Shown piece by piece: positions 51,831-61,600 of a stretch of DNA of 64,000 nucleotides. The stretch spans positions 2,629,001 to 2,693,000 of the forward strand of contig NZ_AP025637.1 of the NCBI RefSeq assembly GCF_022846615.1, written 5' to 3'. A program made the position numbers and the translations under genes. Under the pieces are notes generated by a model that was not told where the DNA came from, ran no database searches, and was given only the letters and a program-made list of their open reading frames with translations. Origin of the DNA: Roseomonas fluvialis (GTDB lineage Bacteria > Pseudomonadota > Alphaproteobacteria > Acetobacterales > Acetobacteraceae). The stretch's first letter is position 1, and every line of letters starts with the position of its first letter.

Positions 51831-52768
51831 GCCGCGCGGATCCGCGGGTCGAGCGCCGCATAGAGTACGTCCACCACCAGGTTCACCACGATGAAGCCCA
51901 TCGACAGCACGATGATGGTTCCCTGCGCCATCGGAAAGTCGCTCGACAGGATGGCGCCCACAGCAAGGCGCCCGACGCCCGGCCAGGAGAACACCGTCTC
52001 CGTCACCACCGCGCCGCCCAGCAGGAAGCCGATCTGCAACCCGATCAGAGTCACCACCGGCACCAGCGCATTGCGCAGCGCGTGGCGCGTCACCACCAGG
52101 CGTTCCGTCAGCCCCTTCGCACGCGCCGTGCGTACATGGTCGGCCGAGAGCACGTCGAGCACCGCGGTGCGCGTCATGCGCGCCACCGGCCCCACGAAGA
52201 CGCCCCCCAACGTGACCGCCGGCAGGATCAGCGACCGGATCCCGTCCATCGTCCAGATCGGCCCGCCGCGCCCGGTGAAGGGCAGCAACTGCCACTGGAA
52301 GCCGACGAACCAGATCAGCACCAGACCAAGGAAGAACACCGGCACCGAAACGCCCGCCACCGACAGCGCCATGATCGCACGGTCGATCACCGACCCGCGC
52401 CAGTACCCCGCCAGCGTGCCGAGCAGGATGCCGAGCGGGATCGACCAGAACAGGCTCGCGAACATCAGTTCCAGCGTCGGCCCGATCGTCGCGCCCAGTT
52501 CCTGGCTGACCGGCACGTTGTTGATGATCGACGCGCCGAGGTCGCCATGCAGCAGCCGCCACAAGTACAGCCCGAACTGCACGTAGAGCGGTTCATCGAG
52601 GCCAAGGTCGTTGCGGATCGCCGCGATCACGTCCGGCGTGGCGGTCGGCCCGGCGCGCACCGTGGCCGGGTCGGTCGGCACCACCTGCATCAGCAGGAAG
52701 CCGATCAGCAGCACGCCGAACATGACGGGCACGGCCAGCAGCAGCCGGTGCAATGCATGGCGCAGCAT
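51827..52768 (-). CDS. Peptide-type ABC transporter permease (OppB/DppB)
   Basis: 313 residues. N-terminal helix HRLLLAVPVMFGVLLIGFLLM and the PTDPATVRAG segment are typical of DppB. GDLGASIINNVPVSQEL is the conserved periplasmic-side region. The EAA-like loop lies in VRTARAKGLTERLVVTRHAL (core RAKGLTERLVVTRHALRN). Six membrane segments. The ATG overlaps the stop of the YtcJ-like amidohydrolase gene (TGATG), joining transport and enzyme genes. Confidence 0.93.
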   Translation of the reverse strand: MLRHALHRLLLAVPVMFGVLLIGFLLMQVVPTDPATVRAGPTATPDVIAAIRNDLGLDEPLYVQFGLYLWRLLHGDLGASIINNVPVSQELGATIGPTLELMFASLFWSIPLGILLGTLAGYWRGSVIDRAIMALSVAGVSVPVFFLGLVLIWFVGFQWQLLPFTGRGGPIWTMDGIRSLILPAVTLGGVFVGPVARMTRTAVLDVLSADHVRTARAKGLTERLVVTRHALRNALVPVVTLIGLQIGFLLGGAVVTETVFSWPGVGRLAVGAILSSDFPMAQGTIIVLSMGFIVVNLVVDVLYAALDPRIRAA

Positions 52769-54378
52769 CAGGCGAAGACGCCATGGCGGTCGAAGATGGT
52801 CGCGCCATCGCGCAGCGTCAGGTCAGCCTGGACCGCGCGCAATTCCTCGGGGTCGATGGCGAACACATCGCGCGACAGCACGGCGATGTCCGCCTGCATC
52901 CCGGGCTCGAGCGTGCCGCGCCGGTCCTCGGCGAATTGCGTGTAGGCGCCGCACCAGGTGTAGCAATGCACCGCTTCCGCGGCGGTCAGGCGTTCCTCGG
53001 GGCCCATCACCGTGCCGCGGTTCGTCTTGCGCGTCAGCATCGTGAACAGGTTCACGAAGGGATCGACGGTCGAGACCGGGCAGTCCGACGATGCCGCCGG
53101 ATGCGCCCCGTCATCGAGCCAGGTCTTCATCGGATAGGCCTGCATCGACCGCGCGGGGCCGAGGTTCTTCACGTACAGGTCGCCGAACTCGTACATGAAG
53201 ACAGGCTGCGGCACCGGCAGGATGCCGCGCGCCTTCATTCGCCGCCGCTGGTCACGCGTGACAAAGCCGCAATGCTCGATACGGTGCCGCCGCCCGGCGA
53301 AGGGATGCGCTTCGCTGTCGGCCGCCTCCATGCCCAGCAGCACCTGCTCGATCGCAGCATCACCGATGGCGTGGATATCCAGCTGCCAACCCTGCTCGTG
53401 ATACAGGCGCAGCAGGTCGTGGATCTTCTCGTCGGGAAAGGTGAAGACCCCCGTGCCGCCCTGGATGTAGGGCTCGAAGAAGGCCGCGGTCAGCCCGCCG
53501 GCCGAACCATCGGCGAACACCTTCACCGCGCCCCAGCGCAGGCTGTCGTCGCCATCCATCGGCCGTATCCCGGCAGCCCAGGCCTGCTGCGCGATGCCCT
53601 CGGGGTTGCCCGCCAGCACCTGCCACATGCGCTGCGTCAGGCGCCCCGCGGCCTTCGCCGCGTCATAGGCCGCAACCTCCGCCATGCCCGCCGTCATGCC
53701 GACATTCATGTCGGTGGCGCTGGCGAAGCCGAGCGAGGCCAGGTGGTCGCAGGCCGCCCCGATTGCGCCCACCATCCGCGCCTCGTCCGGTGGCGGGATC
53801 ACGTCGCGCACCAGGCGCATCGCGCGTTCCTGGAACAGCCCGGTCAGCGCGCCGTTCTTCCGTTCGATCACGCCGCCTTCCGGGTCGGGCGTGTTGTGCC
53901 CCACGCCGGCGAGCTTCATCGCCATGGAATTCGCGACCGACATGTGCCCGCAGGTGCGCACGATCGCGACCGGATTGTCCGGCGAGACGCGGTCCAGCTC
54001 GCTCGCCAGCGGATGGCGGCCGACGTCCAGTTCCGCGTGGTCATACCCGCGCCCGAGAACCCAGGTGCCCTTCGGTGCCGCCTTCGCCGCAGTGCCGATG
54101 CGCTTCAGCACCTCATCGAGCGTGCGCACTTCCTCCGCGCGCAGATTCACCTGCGACAGGCCGAGCCCGTACGGCAGCAGGTGCATATGCGCTTCGTTGA
54201 ACGCCGGTATCACCACACGCCCGCCAAGGTCGATCCGCCGCGTGCTCGCCCCCGCCGCTGCGCGCGCACCATCGCCCAGCGCCAGCACGCGCCCGTCCTT
54301 CAGCGCCAGCGCATCGGAAAACCCGCCCGCGAGCCCGCGAAAGACGCGCCCGCCCTCGATCAGCGTGTCAGCCGTCAC
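52768..54378 (-). CDS. Amidohydrolase, YtcJ-like
   Basis: 536 residues, GTG start overlapping the class II aldolase gene stop (GTGA). Amidohydrolase family 3 layout: metal pair in FNEAHMHLLPYG, VKVFADGSAGGLTAAF, then DIHAIGDAAIEQVL, RIEHCGFVTRDQRRRM and AASSDCPVSTVDPF, the YtcJ pattern. Members hydrolyse amides, formamides or related C-N bonds with broad or unknown specificity. Its position next to an importer and a second amidohydrolase points to a nitrogen-containing imported substrate. It is long, like others of its group. Confidence 0.88.
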   Translation of the reverse strand: MTADTLIEGGRVFRGLAGGFSDALALKDGRVLALGDGARAAAGASTRRIDLGGRVVIPAFNEAHMHLLPYGLGLSQVNLRAEEVRTLDEVLKRIGTAAKAAPKGTWVLGRGYDHAELDVGRHPLASELDRVSPDNPVAIVRTCGHMSVANSMAMKLAGVGHNTPDPEGGVIERKNGALTGLFQERAMRLVRDVIPPPDEARMVGAIGAACDHLASLGFASATDMNVGMTAGMAEVAAYDAAKAAGRLTQRMWQVLAGNPEGIAQQAWAAGIRPMDGDDSLRWGAVKVFADGSAGGLTAAFFEPYIQGGTGVFTFPDEKIHDLLRLYHEQGWQLDIHAIGDAAIEQVLLGMEAADSEAHPFAGRRHRIEHCGFVTRDQRRRMKARGILPVPQPVFMYEFGDLYVKNLGPARSMQAYPMKTWLDDGAHPAASSDCPVSTVDPFVNLFTMLTRKTNRGTVMGPEERLTAAEAVHCYTWCGAYTQFAEDRRGTLEPGMQADIAVLSRDVFAIDPEELRAVQADLTLRDGATIFDRHGVFA

Positions 54379-55148
54379 GAACGGTAGTCCGGCTTTCCGT
54401 CCTCGATCAGCCGCAGCGCGGAGCCCCATGCCATCGCGAAATGCGTCCCGTCGCTGGGACGGTTGAACTGCGCGGCCGTGTGGCGGCGTACCGCTTCCGG
54501 CGGCAGCACCAGTTCTGCGCCACCCGCCAGCGCCGAGATCTGCGCCTGGCACGCGCGTTCCAGGTAGTAGATGTTCAGGAACGCCTCGCAGGCATGCCGC
54601 CCGCACACCAGCAGCCCATGGTTGCGCAGGATCATGGCGTTGTGAGTGCCGAGGTCGCGCACCAGCCGCTCGCGCTCCTCGAGCTCCAGCGCGATCCCCT
54701 CGTAGTCGTGATACGCGAGATGCCCGTAGTACTTCAGCGCATGCTGGCTGATCGGCAGCAGCCCCTGCCGCTGCGCCGAGACCGCGATGCCGGCCTCGGT
54801 GTGCGTGTGGATCACCACCGCCGCATCCTCGCGCGCGGCATGGATGGCGGAATGGATCACGAAGCCCGCGGTGTTCACCGGCTTCGATTCCGCGCCCTCC
54901 TCGACCACGTTGCCGTCCAGGTCGATCTTGACCAGGTCGGAGGCGCGCATCTCGTGGAACAGCACGCCGTACTTGTTGATCAGGAAGTGATGCTCGGGGC
55001 CGGGCACGCGCGCGCTGATGTGCGTGTAGATGAAGTCCGTCATGCGGAAATGCGCGACCAGCCGATACAGCGCGGCCAGGTCGCAGCGGATGCGCCATTC
55101 CTCCTCGGTGATGCCGCGCAACGCGGCCGGCGGGCTGACAACGTTCAT
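54375..55148 (-). CDS. Class II aldolase/adducin-like protein
   Basis: 257 residues. Class II aldolase fold with zinc histidines H114 and H116 in VVIHTHTEAG and H177 in LRNHGLLVCG, and the N-terminal DFIYTHISARVPG. The usual catalytic glutamate of fuculose-phosphate aldolase (in the SSE motif) is replaced by a T-A-G stretch (VNTAGFVIHSAIH), as in adducin-like members. It may therefore be a decarboxylase or hydrolase-like relative rather than an aldolase. First gene of the transport-catabolism operon; the ATG at 55148 starts the conserved part. Confidence 0.86.
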   Translation of the reverse strand: MNVVSPPAALRGITEEEWRIRCDLAALYRLVAHFRMTDFIYTHISARVPGPEHHFLINKYGVLFHEMRASDLVKIDLDGNVVEEGAESKPVNTAGFVIHSAIHAAREDAAVVIHTHTEAGIAVSAQRQGLLPISQHALKYYGHLAYHDYEGIALELEERERLVRDLGTHNAMILRNHGLLVCGRHACEAFLNIYYLERACQAQISALAGGAELVLPPEAVRRHTAAQFNRPSDGTHFAMAWGSALRLIEDGKPDYRS

Positions 55149-55287
55149 GGGATGGTCTCCGCAGGAGCTTGCCAAACTGTCATCTCGCGCGCCCGCCGCG
55201 TCAACCGCCGCAACGTCGGCGAAACGCTGCCACGCCCCCACTCTGCGCGCCGCCCGTGCACCCCTGCCGCGCGCGCGGGCAGCGCGG

Positions 55288-56163
55288 TCAGGCCGGGACC
55301 GCGCCTTCCACGGCGTCGAGGTCCACGCCCACCCGCAGCCCGTGCTCGCCCCCGCCCAGGATCACGCCGCGCAGTGGGCTGACATCGGCGAAGTCGCGCC
55401 CCCAGGCGAGCACCACGTGCTCGTCGCGCACCACGATGTCGTTGGTCGGGTCGAGACCGACCCAGCCCTGCCCGGGCCCGAGCCAGGCCTCGACCCAGGC
55501 ATGCGACTGGTCCGCCCCGCGCCGCGCGGCGCCGCCGGGCGGCGGGCGCGTGCGGACGTACCCCGACACGTAGCGCGCCGGCAGGCCGAGGCCGCGCAGC
55601 CCGCTGATCATCACATGCGCATAGTCCTGGCAGACACCGACCCGGCTCTCCAGCACCTCGACGACCTGCGTGTTGGGTCCCGTGACACCCGGCTTGTAGG
55701 TGAAGTCGCGCCGGATGCGCGCCATGAGTTCGAGCAGCCCCTGCAGCACCGGACGCCGGGTGGGGAACGATGCCGCCGCATAGCCGCGCGCCGCCGGCAC
55801 CAGCGGCACCAACGGGCTGGGGAAGACGAATTCCACCGCCTCCGAAGTGCGCGCGGCATCGCGCACAACCTCCCACGGCAGCGTCGAAGGCGCCTCGGGC
55901 GGGCTGGGGAAGCGCACCTCGACCAGCGCCTCCGCGACCACCTCGAAGCGCGCATGCGGCACGTCGATGAAGACGCGGCTCGCCCGGTTGCCGAAATGGT
56001 CCGCCGCCTCGGTCACGTGCGAGGGCGCGGGCGTGATGTCGATGGTCGACCGCGCCACCTTCTGGTGCACCAGCGCGCGCGGCGTCAGCAGCAGAAGATG
56101 CGCCGCGAGGTCCACCGGATGCGCGTAGGCATAGGTGGTGACGTGCCGCAGTCGATAAATCAC
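55288..56163 (-). CDS. Transglutaminase-like cysteine protease family protein
   Basis: 291 residues, GTG start overlapping the upstream stop (GTGA). N-terminal beta domain (MIYRLRHVTTYAYAHPV) typical of COG1305 bacterial transglutaminases, then the catalytic triad C178 (GVCQDYAHVM), H221 (QSHAWVEAW) and D238 (GLDPTND). It probably acts as a peptidase or amide-transfer enzyme, cytoplasmic since no signal is seen. It is the last gene of a trio with an ATP-grasp/alpha-E fusion and a transglutaminase-DUF2126 protein, an arrangement known from predicted peptide-ligase systems. Confidence 0.9.
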   Translation of the reverse strand: MIYRLRHVTTYAYAHPVDLAAHLLLLTPRALVHQKVARSTIDITPAPSHVTEAADHFGNRASRVFIDVPHARFEVVAEALVEVRFPSPPEAPSTLPWEVVRDAARTSEAVEFVFPSPLVPLVPAARGYAAASFPTRRPVLQGLLELMARIRRDFTYKPGVTGPNTQVVEVLESRVGVCQDYAHVMISGLRGLGLPARYVSGYVRTRPPPGGAARRGADQSHAWVEAWLGPGQGWVGLDPTNDIVVRDEHVVLAWGRDFADVSPLRGVILGGGEHGLRVGVDLDAVEGAVPA

Positions 56164-58637
56164 GCCGCCCCCTTGAGTGCCGGCTCCGCACCTTCGAGGC
56201 CGAGCGTCTGCGCTACCGGCAGCAGCGCGAAATACTGCCGCGTCACGCCGTCCGACAGCGCCGCGATGCGGTTCGCCATGGCCTCGAGGCGCGGCGGCAG
56301 GCCGGCGGCGGCGAAGGCCTGGTCCGGCGCGCGGATCACGTCGGCGACGATGGCCTCGGCCTCCGCCAGCAGGCTCGCCGCCTCGTCGGGCAGTGCACGG
56401 TCGTCGCCGGTCGCGACCTCGGACAGGGACCGGCTGATGGCTTCCAACTGGAAGGCCAGCGCGCGCGGGTTGGACGGGTCCGCCAGCACCAGGTCAAGCG
56501 CCGGCGCCGGCTGCAGGATGGTCAGGTAGCGGCTGCGATAGGTGATCACGCTGTCGCACAGTTCCAAAGTCAGCCGCAGTCCGCCCTCGATGCGCGCCGG
56601 CGGCTGGTCGAGCGCGAACTGCACCTCCGACGCGATCGCCTGCGCGCGCTCCATCCGCCGCCCGAGGTCGAGGAACAGCCACGCACCGCCACGCACCATG
56701 CTCTCCGCCGCGACACCAGCGACCGCGGTGGCGAAGCGCAGCACCGAGATCATGGCGCGCCCGATCGCATCCAGCCCGCTGCCAGCGGCCAGCATCTCGG
56801 CGCGCGCGGTGCGCAACGTCAGCGTGAAGGTCGCATGCATGTCGGCGGTCAGGCGGTCGCGCACCATGGCGGTCAGCGTCGCGATGCGGTCGGCCAGCGC
56901 CGGCAGTGCGCCGCCCTCGCGCATCGCCGCCGCGATGATCCCGGGCAGCGCCTGTGCAGCGGATGACCCTGCCACTTCCTCGGCGCCCGTGAACCCCGCC
57001 TGACCGAGGCAGCGCGCGAGTGCGGCAACCTCGGCCGCCTCGCGCGGGAGCACCACCCCGCGCGAGATGCGTGCCTGCGTCGCGCGTACTAGCCGCGCCG
57101 CACGTTCCAGCCGTTCCGTGTAGCGCCCGAGCCAGAACAGATTGTCCGCCACGCGCGAGGGCAGCGCGCCCGGCTGCCGGCGGATCGGCAGCGGCGGCAG
57201 TTGCAGCGCGGCCGGGCCGATGATGTCGGCACCCTCGTCGGCCAGCACCCAGACATCCTTGGACAGGCCCTGCGTCGGCAGCGCGCCGCCGATCGACAAC
57301 GCCTCCCCGATGCGCGCGAGCCCGCCCGGCATCACATGCCACGCCGTGCCGTCGAACACCGCGAACATGCGCAGCATCAGCGGCCGCGGCTCCAGCCCAT
57401 CGCCCACCACGCAGGGCACGACGGACGCGACCGGCAGGCGCGTCGCCGCATAGGCGGCCGGTCGCGCCTCGGCACCGATCGCATGCGCCCAGGCATCGAG
57501 CGGCACCGGTGTGGGCGCGGCGCCATCGGTCGCGCCGCGTACCAGCCAGCCGCTTTCCTGCGCGATGCGCGAACGCGCCGCGGGATCACCGAGCCACAGC
57601 GTCTCGACCGATGGCAGCAGCAACGCCTCGCCGAGCAGCCGCGGCGCCAACGCATCCAGGAAGGCCGCCAGTGCGGGCGCTTCCGCCAGCCCCGCGCCTG
57701 GCACGTTCAGGACGCGCACTGCGCCGTGCCGCGCTGCATCCAGCAGCCCGGGCACGCCGAACGTCCCGGCCTCGGCGCATTCCAGCGGATCGAGGCTGGT
57801 GCCCTCGACGCGCGAGAGCAGCACGTCCACCCGCTGCAGCCCCTGCAGCGTCTTGAGGTACAGCACGCCGCCGCGCACCGTGAGGTCGCCGCTTTCGACC
57901 AGCGCGCAGGACAATTCGCGCGAGAGCAGCATGTCCTCGAACCAGCGCGGGTGATGCGTGCCGCGCGTCAGCAGCGCCACCGCCGGGTCGCCGCGCTCCG
58001 GCGGCGCGAGCCGCTGCAGCGCATCCTGCCAGACATCGAAGAAGGGGCGCATCGATCGCACCTGTGCGCCGCGGAAGGCCTCCGGCATCACGCGCGCGAG
58101 CAGCCGCCGGTTCTCCCGCGCGAGGCCCGGCCCCGCCGGCGCGGTGGTGCGGTCGGCCAGCACGCGCCAGGCGCCGTCCAGCCCGCGCAGCAGGTCCACC
58201 GCATAGACATGCAGCATGGGCTGCGTCGGCGCCGCGCCCTCCTGCCGGCAGGGCCGCAGGAAGGCCGGGTTGGCGAAGACCACCTCGGGCGGAATCGCCC
58301 CTTCGGCGACAAGGCGCTGCGGGCCATAGAGGTCGGCGAGCACGGCTTCCAGCAGCCGGGCGCGCTGCGCGATGCCAGCCTCGAGCGTCGCGAATTCCTC
58401 GGCCGGCAGCACGAGCGGCAGCGGGTCGCAGCGCCAGGCCACTTCGCGCTTCGCGCCAGGCAGCACGCCGGCCATGCCCTCATCCTCGAAGGCGCGGTCG
58501 AGCCGGCGTGCGCGCTCGCCCAGCACGCCCTCGCCCATGCCACCCAGGATACCGAGCAGCATACGCCAATGCGGGCGCACGCCCCCCCTGCCATCGACCA
58601 TCTCGTCGAGCGGCAGCGGGGCGGGGTGGTCAGCCAT
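56160..58637 (-). CDS. Circularly permuted type 2 ATP-grasp protein fused to an alpha-E domain
   Basis: 825 residues. N-terminal half (about 1-480) is the circularly permuted ATP-grasp (COG2308): YGPQRLVAEGAIPPEVVFANP, DRTTAPAGPGLARENR and YLKTLQGLQRVDVLLSRVEG, with the acidic and basic residues of an ATP-dependent ligase. The C-terminal half (about 495-815) is the alpha-helical alpha-E/DUF403 domain, starting SRVADNLFWLGRYTERLERA. These two are usually separate genes. An amide- or peptide-bond ligase is predicted by the family literature, but substrate is unknown. Overlaps both neighbours. Confidence 0.9.
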   Translation of the reverse strand: MADHPAPLPLDEMVDGRGGVRPHWRMLLGILGGMGEGVLGERARRLDRAFEDEGMAGVLPGAKREVAWRCDPLPLVLPAEEFATLEAGIAQRARLLEAVLADLYGPQRLVAEGAIPPEVVFANPAFLRPCRQEGAAPTQPMLHVYAVDLLRGLDGAWRVLADRTTAPAGPGLARENRRLLARVMPEAFRGAQVRSMRPFFDVWQDALQRLAPPERGDPAVALLTRGTHHPRWFEDMLLSRELSCALVESGDLTVRGGVLYLKTLQGLQRVDVLLSRVEGTSLDPLECAEAGTFGVPGLLDAARHGAVRVLNVPGAGLAEAPALAAFLDALAPRLLGEALLLPSVETLWLGDPAARSRIAQESGWLVRGATDGAAPTPVPLDAWAHAIGAEARPAAYAATRLPVASVVPCVVGDGLEPRPLMLRMFAVFDGTAWHVMPGGLARIGEALSIGGALPTQGLSKDVWVLADEGADIIGPAALQLPPLPIRRQPGALPSRVADNLFWLGRYTERLERAARLVRATQARISRGVVLPREAAEVAALARCLGQAGFTGAEEVAGSSAAQALPGIIAAAMREGGALPALADRIATLTAMVRDRLTADMHATFTLTLRTARAEMLAAGSGLDAIGRAMISVLRFATAVAGVAAESMVRGGAWLFLDLGRRMERAQAIASEVQFALDQPPARIEGGLRLTLELCDSVITYRSRYLTILQPAPALDLVLADPSNPRALAFQLEAISRSLSEVATGDDRALPDEAASLLAEAEAIVADVIRAPDQAFAAAGLPPRLEAMANRIAALSDGVTRQYFALLPVAQTLGLEGAEPALKGAA

Positions 58638-61600
58638 GACGCCTCAGGTCGAGCGTGAAGGGCAGTTCGAGTCCGGCGGGCGGCTCGGGCGGCGCCATGC
58701 GTCCGGCGGTGTGGCCGAAGGCCTGCACGCGGGCACGACGACGCGCCTCGGCCTCGTTGGCATTGACCGGGTAGCGGTCGTAGCTGCGCCCACCCGGATG
58801 CGCGACGTGATAGGTCATACCCCCCAGGCTGCGCCCGTTCCAGCGGTCGAAGACATCCAGCACAAGTGGTGTCTGCGGCCGGATGGTCGGGTGCAGCGAC
58901 GATGGCGGGTTCCACGCCTTGAAGCGGATGCCGGCCACGTATTCGCCCGCACGCTCCGTCGCGCGCAGCGGCACGGCCACGCCGTTCACCGCGAGGGCCT
59001 GGCGGTCGGGCACCCAGTTCGTCACGCGCGCCTGCACGCGCTCGGCGCTGCTGTCGACATAGCGCGCGGTGCCGCCGGTCACCTGCTCCTCGGCCAGCAC
59101 ATGCCAGGGCTCCAGCGCGTGGCGAAGTTCGAGGCCGACATCGCGCACCGTCGTCTCGCCGATCACCGGGAAGCGGAAGGACATGTGCGGGGCGAACCAG
59201 TCCGGGTCGATCGGCGCGCCCATGTTGCGCAGTTCATCGATCGCGTCCTGGAAATCCGCGCCGCAGTAGTGCGGCAGCATGAACTGGTCGTTCAGCCGCG
59301 TGCCCCAGCGCACCAGGCGGCGTTCATAGGGGCGTTCCCAGAAGGCGGCGACGGCGGCGCGCATCAACAGCATCTGCACTGCCGACATCTCAGCATGCGG
59401 CGGCATCTCGAAGCCGCGGAACTCCACCAGCCCGCGCCGGCCCGACGACGTCGCCGGATCGTACATCTTGTCGATGCAGAATTCCGTGCGGTGCGTGTTG
59501 CCGGTCATATCCGCGAGCAGGTTGCGGAACAGCCGGTCGGTCATCCAGGGCGGCACTTCCTGCCAGGCATGCACCTTGGAAAACGCGATCTCCAGTTCAT
59601 GGATCGCATCCATCCGCGCCTCGTCGATGCGCGGGTGCTGGCTGGTCGGGCCGATGAACAGCCCGCTGAACAGGTAGGACAGCGAGGGATGGTTGTGCCA
59701 GAAGCCGACCAGCGACTTCAGCAGGTCGGGCCGGCGTAGGAACGGGCTTTCAGCGACGGAGGCGCCGCCCATCACCACGTGGTTGCCGCCGCCGGTGCCG
59801 ACATGCCGCCCGTCGGTCATGAATTTCTCGGCGGCAAGCCCGACCTGGCGCGCTTCCTCGTACAGCGCGGTGGTGCGACCGACCACCTCCTCCCAGCTGT
59901 TCGCCGGATGGATGTTCACCTCGATCACGCCGGGGTCGGGCGTTACCGAGAAATGCAGCAGCCGCGGGTCGGATGGCGGAAGGTAGCCTTCCAGCACCAC
60001 CTTGCGGCCCATCTCGGCCGCCGTGCTCTCCACCGCCGTGACCATGTCGAGCCAGTCCTCGGCGGCGAACAGCGGCGGGAAGAAGACATGCAGCTTTCCC
60101 TCGCGCGCTTCGACCGCAAGCGCGGTGCGCACCACGTTCGGGTCGGATTCCCCGACCACCGGGATCGGCTGCGGCTGCGGGCGGAAATCCTCGATCCCCG
60201 CGGAGGTGCCCTCCCCGGCCAGCGGCGCGCGCAGGGCACGCTGCGCCAGGCTCTCGGGCAACTGCTGGGCGCGCAGGGCGCGCTGCGCGGCGAGGGCAGC
60301 ATGCGGCGGCAGGTCGTCGCGCCAGGCGAAAGGATCGGCCTCGAAGTCGCGGGTGCGCGCGGCATCCTCCGGCGAGATCCAGGGCAGCGACGCGAGCGGC
60401 AGGCGCAGCCCGATCGGGCTGTCGCCCGGCACCAGGAACAGGTGCTCCCCGCGCAGGAACCAGCGGCCGGACTGCCAGCGCCGCACGCCGTCCTGCATCA
60501 CGCGACGGATCGGCAGCACCGACCCGACCTCCGCCGAGAGCCCCTGCGTATAGATGCGCGCAAGCCGCTCACGCTCGAGCTCGTCGCCCAGCTTCGAGTC
60601 CTCGACCACGACATTCGCCGGCAGGCGCTGTTCGCGCCACAGGTAGTAGTGAATGTCCTCGTGTGCGCCCTGCACCAGGTCCGGATCGACCTGCAGGCGC
60701 TCGGCCAGCAGGCGCGCGAAGCGCCCGGCATCGGTCGCCGTCGCGTCGTCGCGGTCGTCATCGGAGGCGAGCAGCGCGGGGTCGCTCCAGACCGGCTCCC
60801 CGTCGGCGCGCCAGTGCGAATACAGCGCCCAGCGCGGCAATTGCTCGCCGGGATAATGCTTGCCCATGTTGGTGGTCAGCGCCGCACCGGGGGACCACAG
60901 CGCGACCAGCCTGCGCAGCAGCCGCCCGGCATAGGCGCGCTTGGTCGGCCCCAGCGCGTCGGTGTTCCATTCCGCGGCGTCGCGGTCGGACGCCGCCACG
61001 AAGGTTGGCTCGCCGCCCATCGTCATGCGCAGGCCGAGCGACCTCAGCTTGCGGTCGACACACTCGCCGGCGGTGCGGATCGCCTCCCACTGGTCGGGCG
61101 TGTAGGGCTTGGTGACGCGCGGCGTCTCGCGAATGCGCCGGACGCTCATCTCGAAGCCGAATTCGGTCTCGACCTTCTCGAGCCCGCCCGAGATCGGCGC
61201 GGCCGATTGCGGCTCCGGCGTCGCCGCCAGCGGGATATGCCCCTCCCCGGTCATCAGGCCGGAGGTCGCATCGAGGCCGATCCACCCGGCGCCGGGCAGA
61301 TAGACCTCGGCCCAGGCATGCAGGTCGGTGAAGTCGGCGGTCGGGCCTTCCGGGCCTTCGATCGGCTTCTGGTCCGCCACCAGCTGGATCAGGTAGCCCG
61401 ACACGAAGCGCGCGGCGAATCCCAGCCGGCGCAGCAACTGCACCAGCAGCCAGGCGCTGTCGCGGCACGACCCTTTGCCCTGCCGCAGCGTGGTGTCGGG
61501 TGACCAGACGCCAGGCTCCATGCGCACGACATAGGCGATTCGCGACTGCACCAGCTGGTTGAGCGCCACCAGCTTGTCGACGGTGCGCTGTTCCTCGCGC

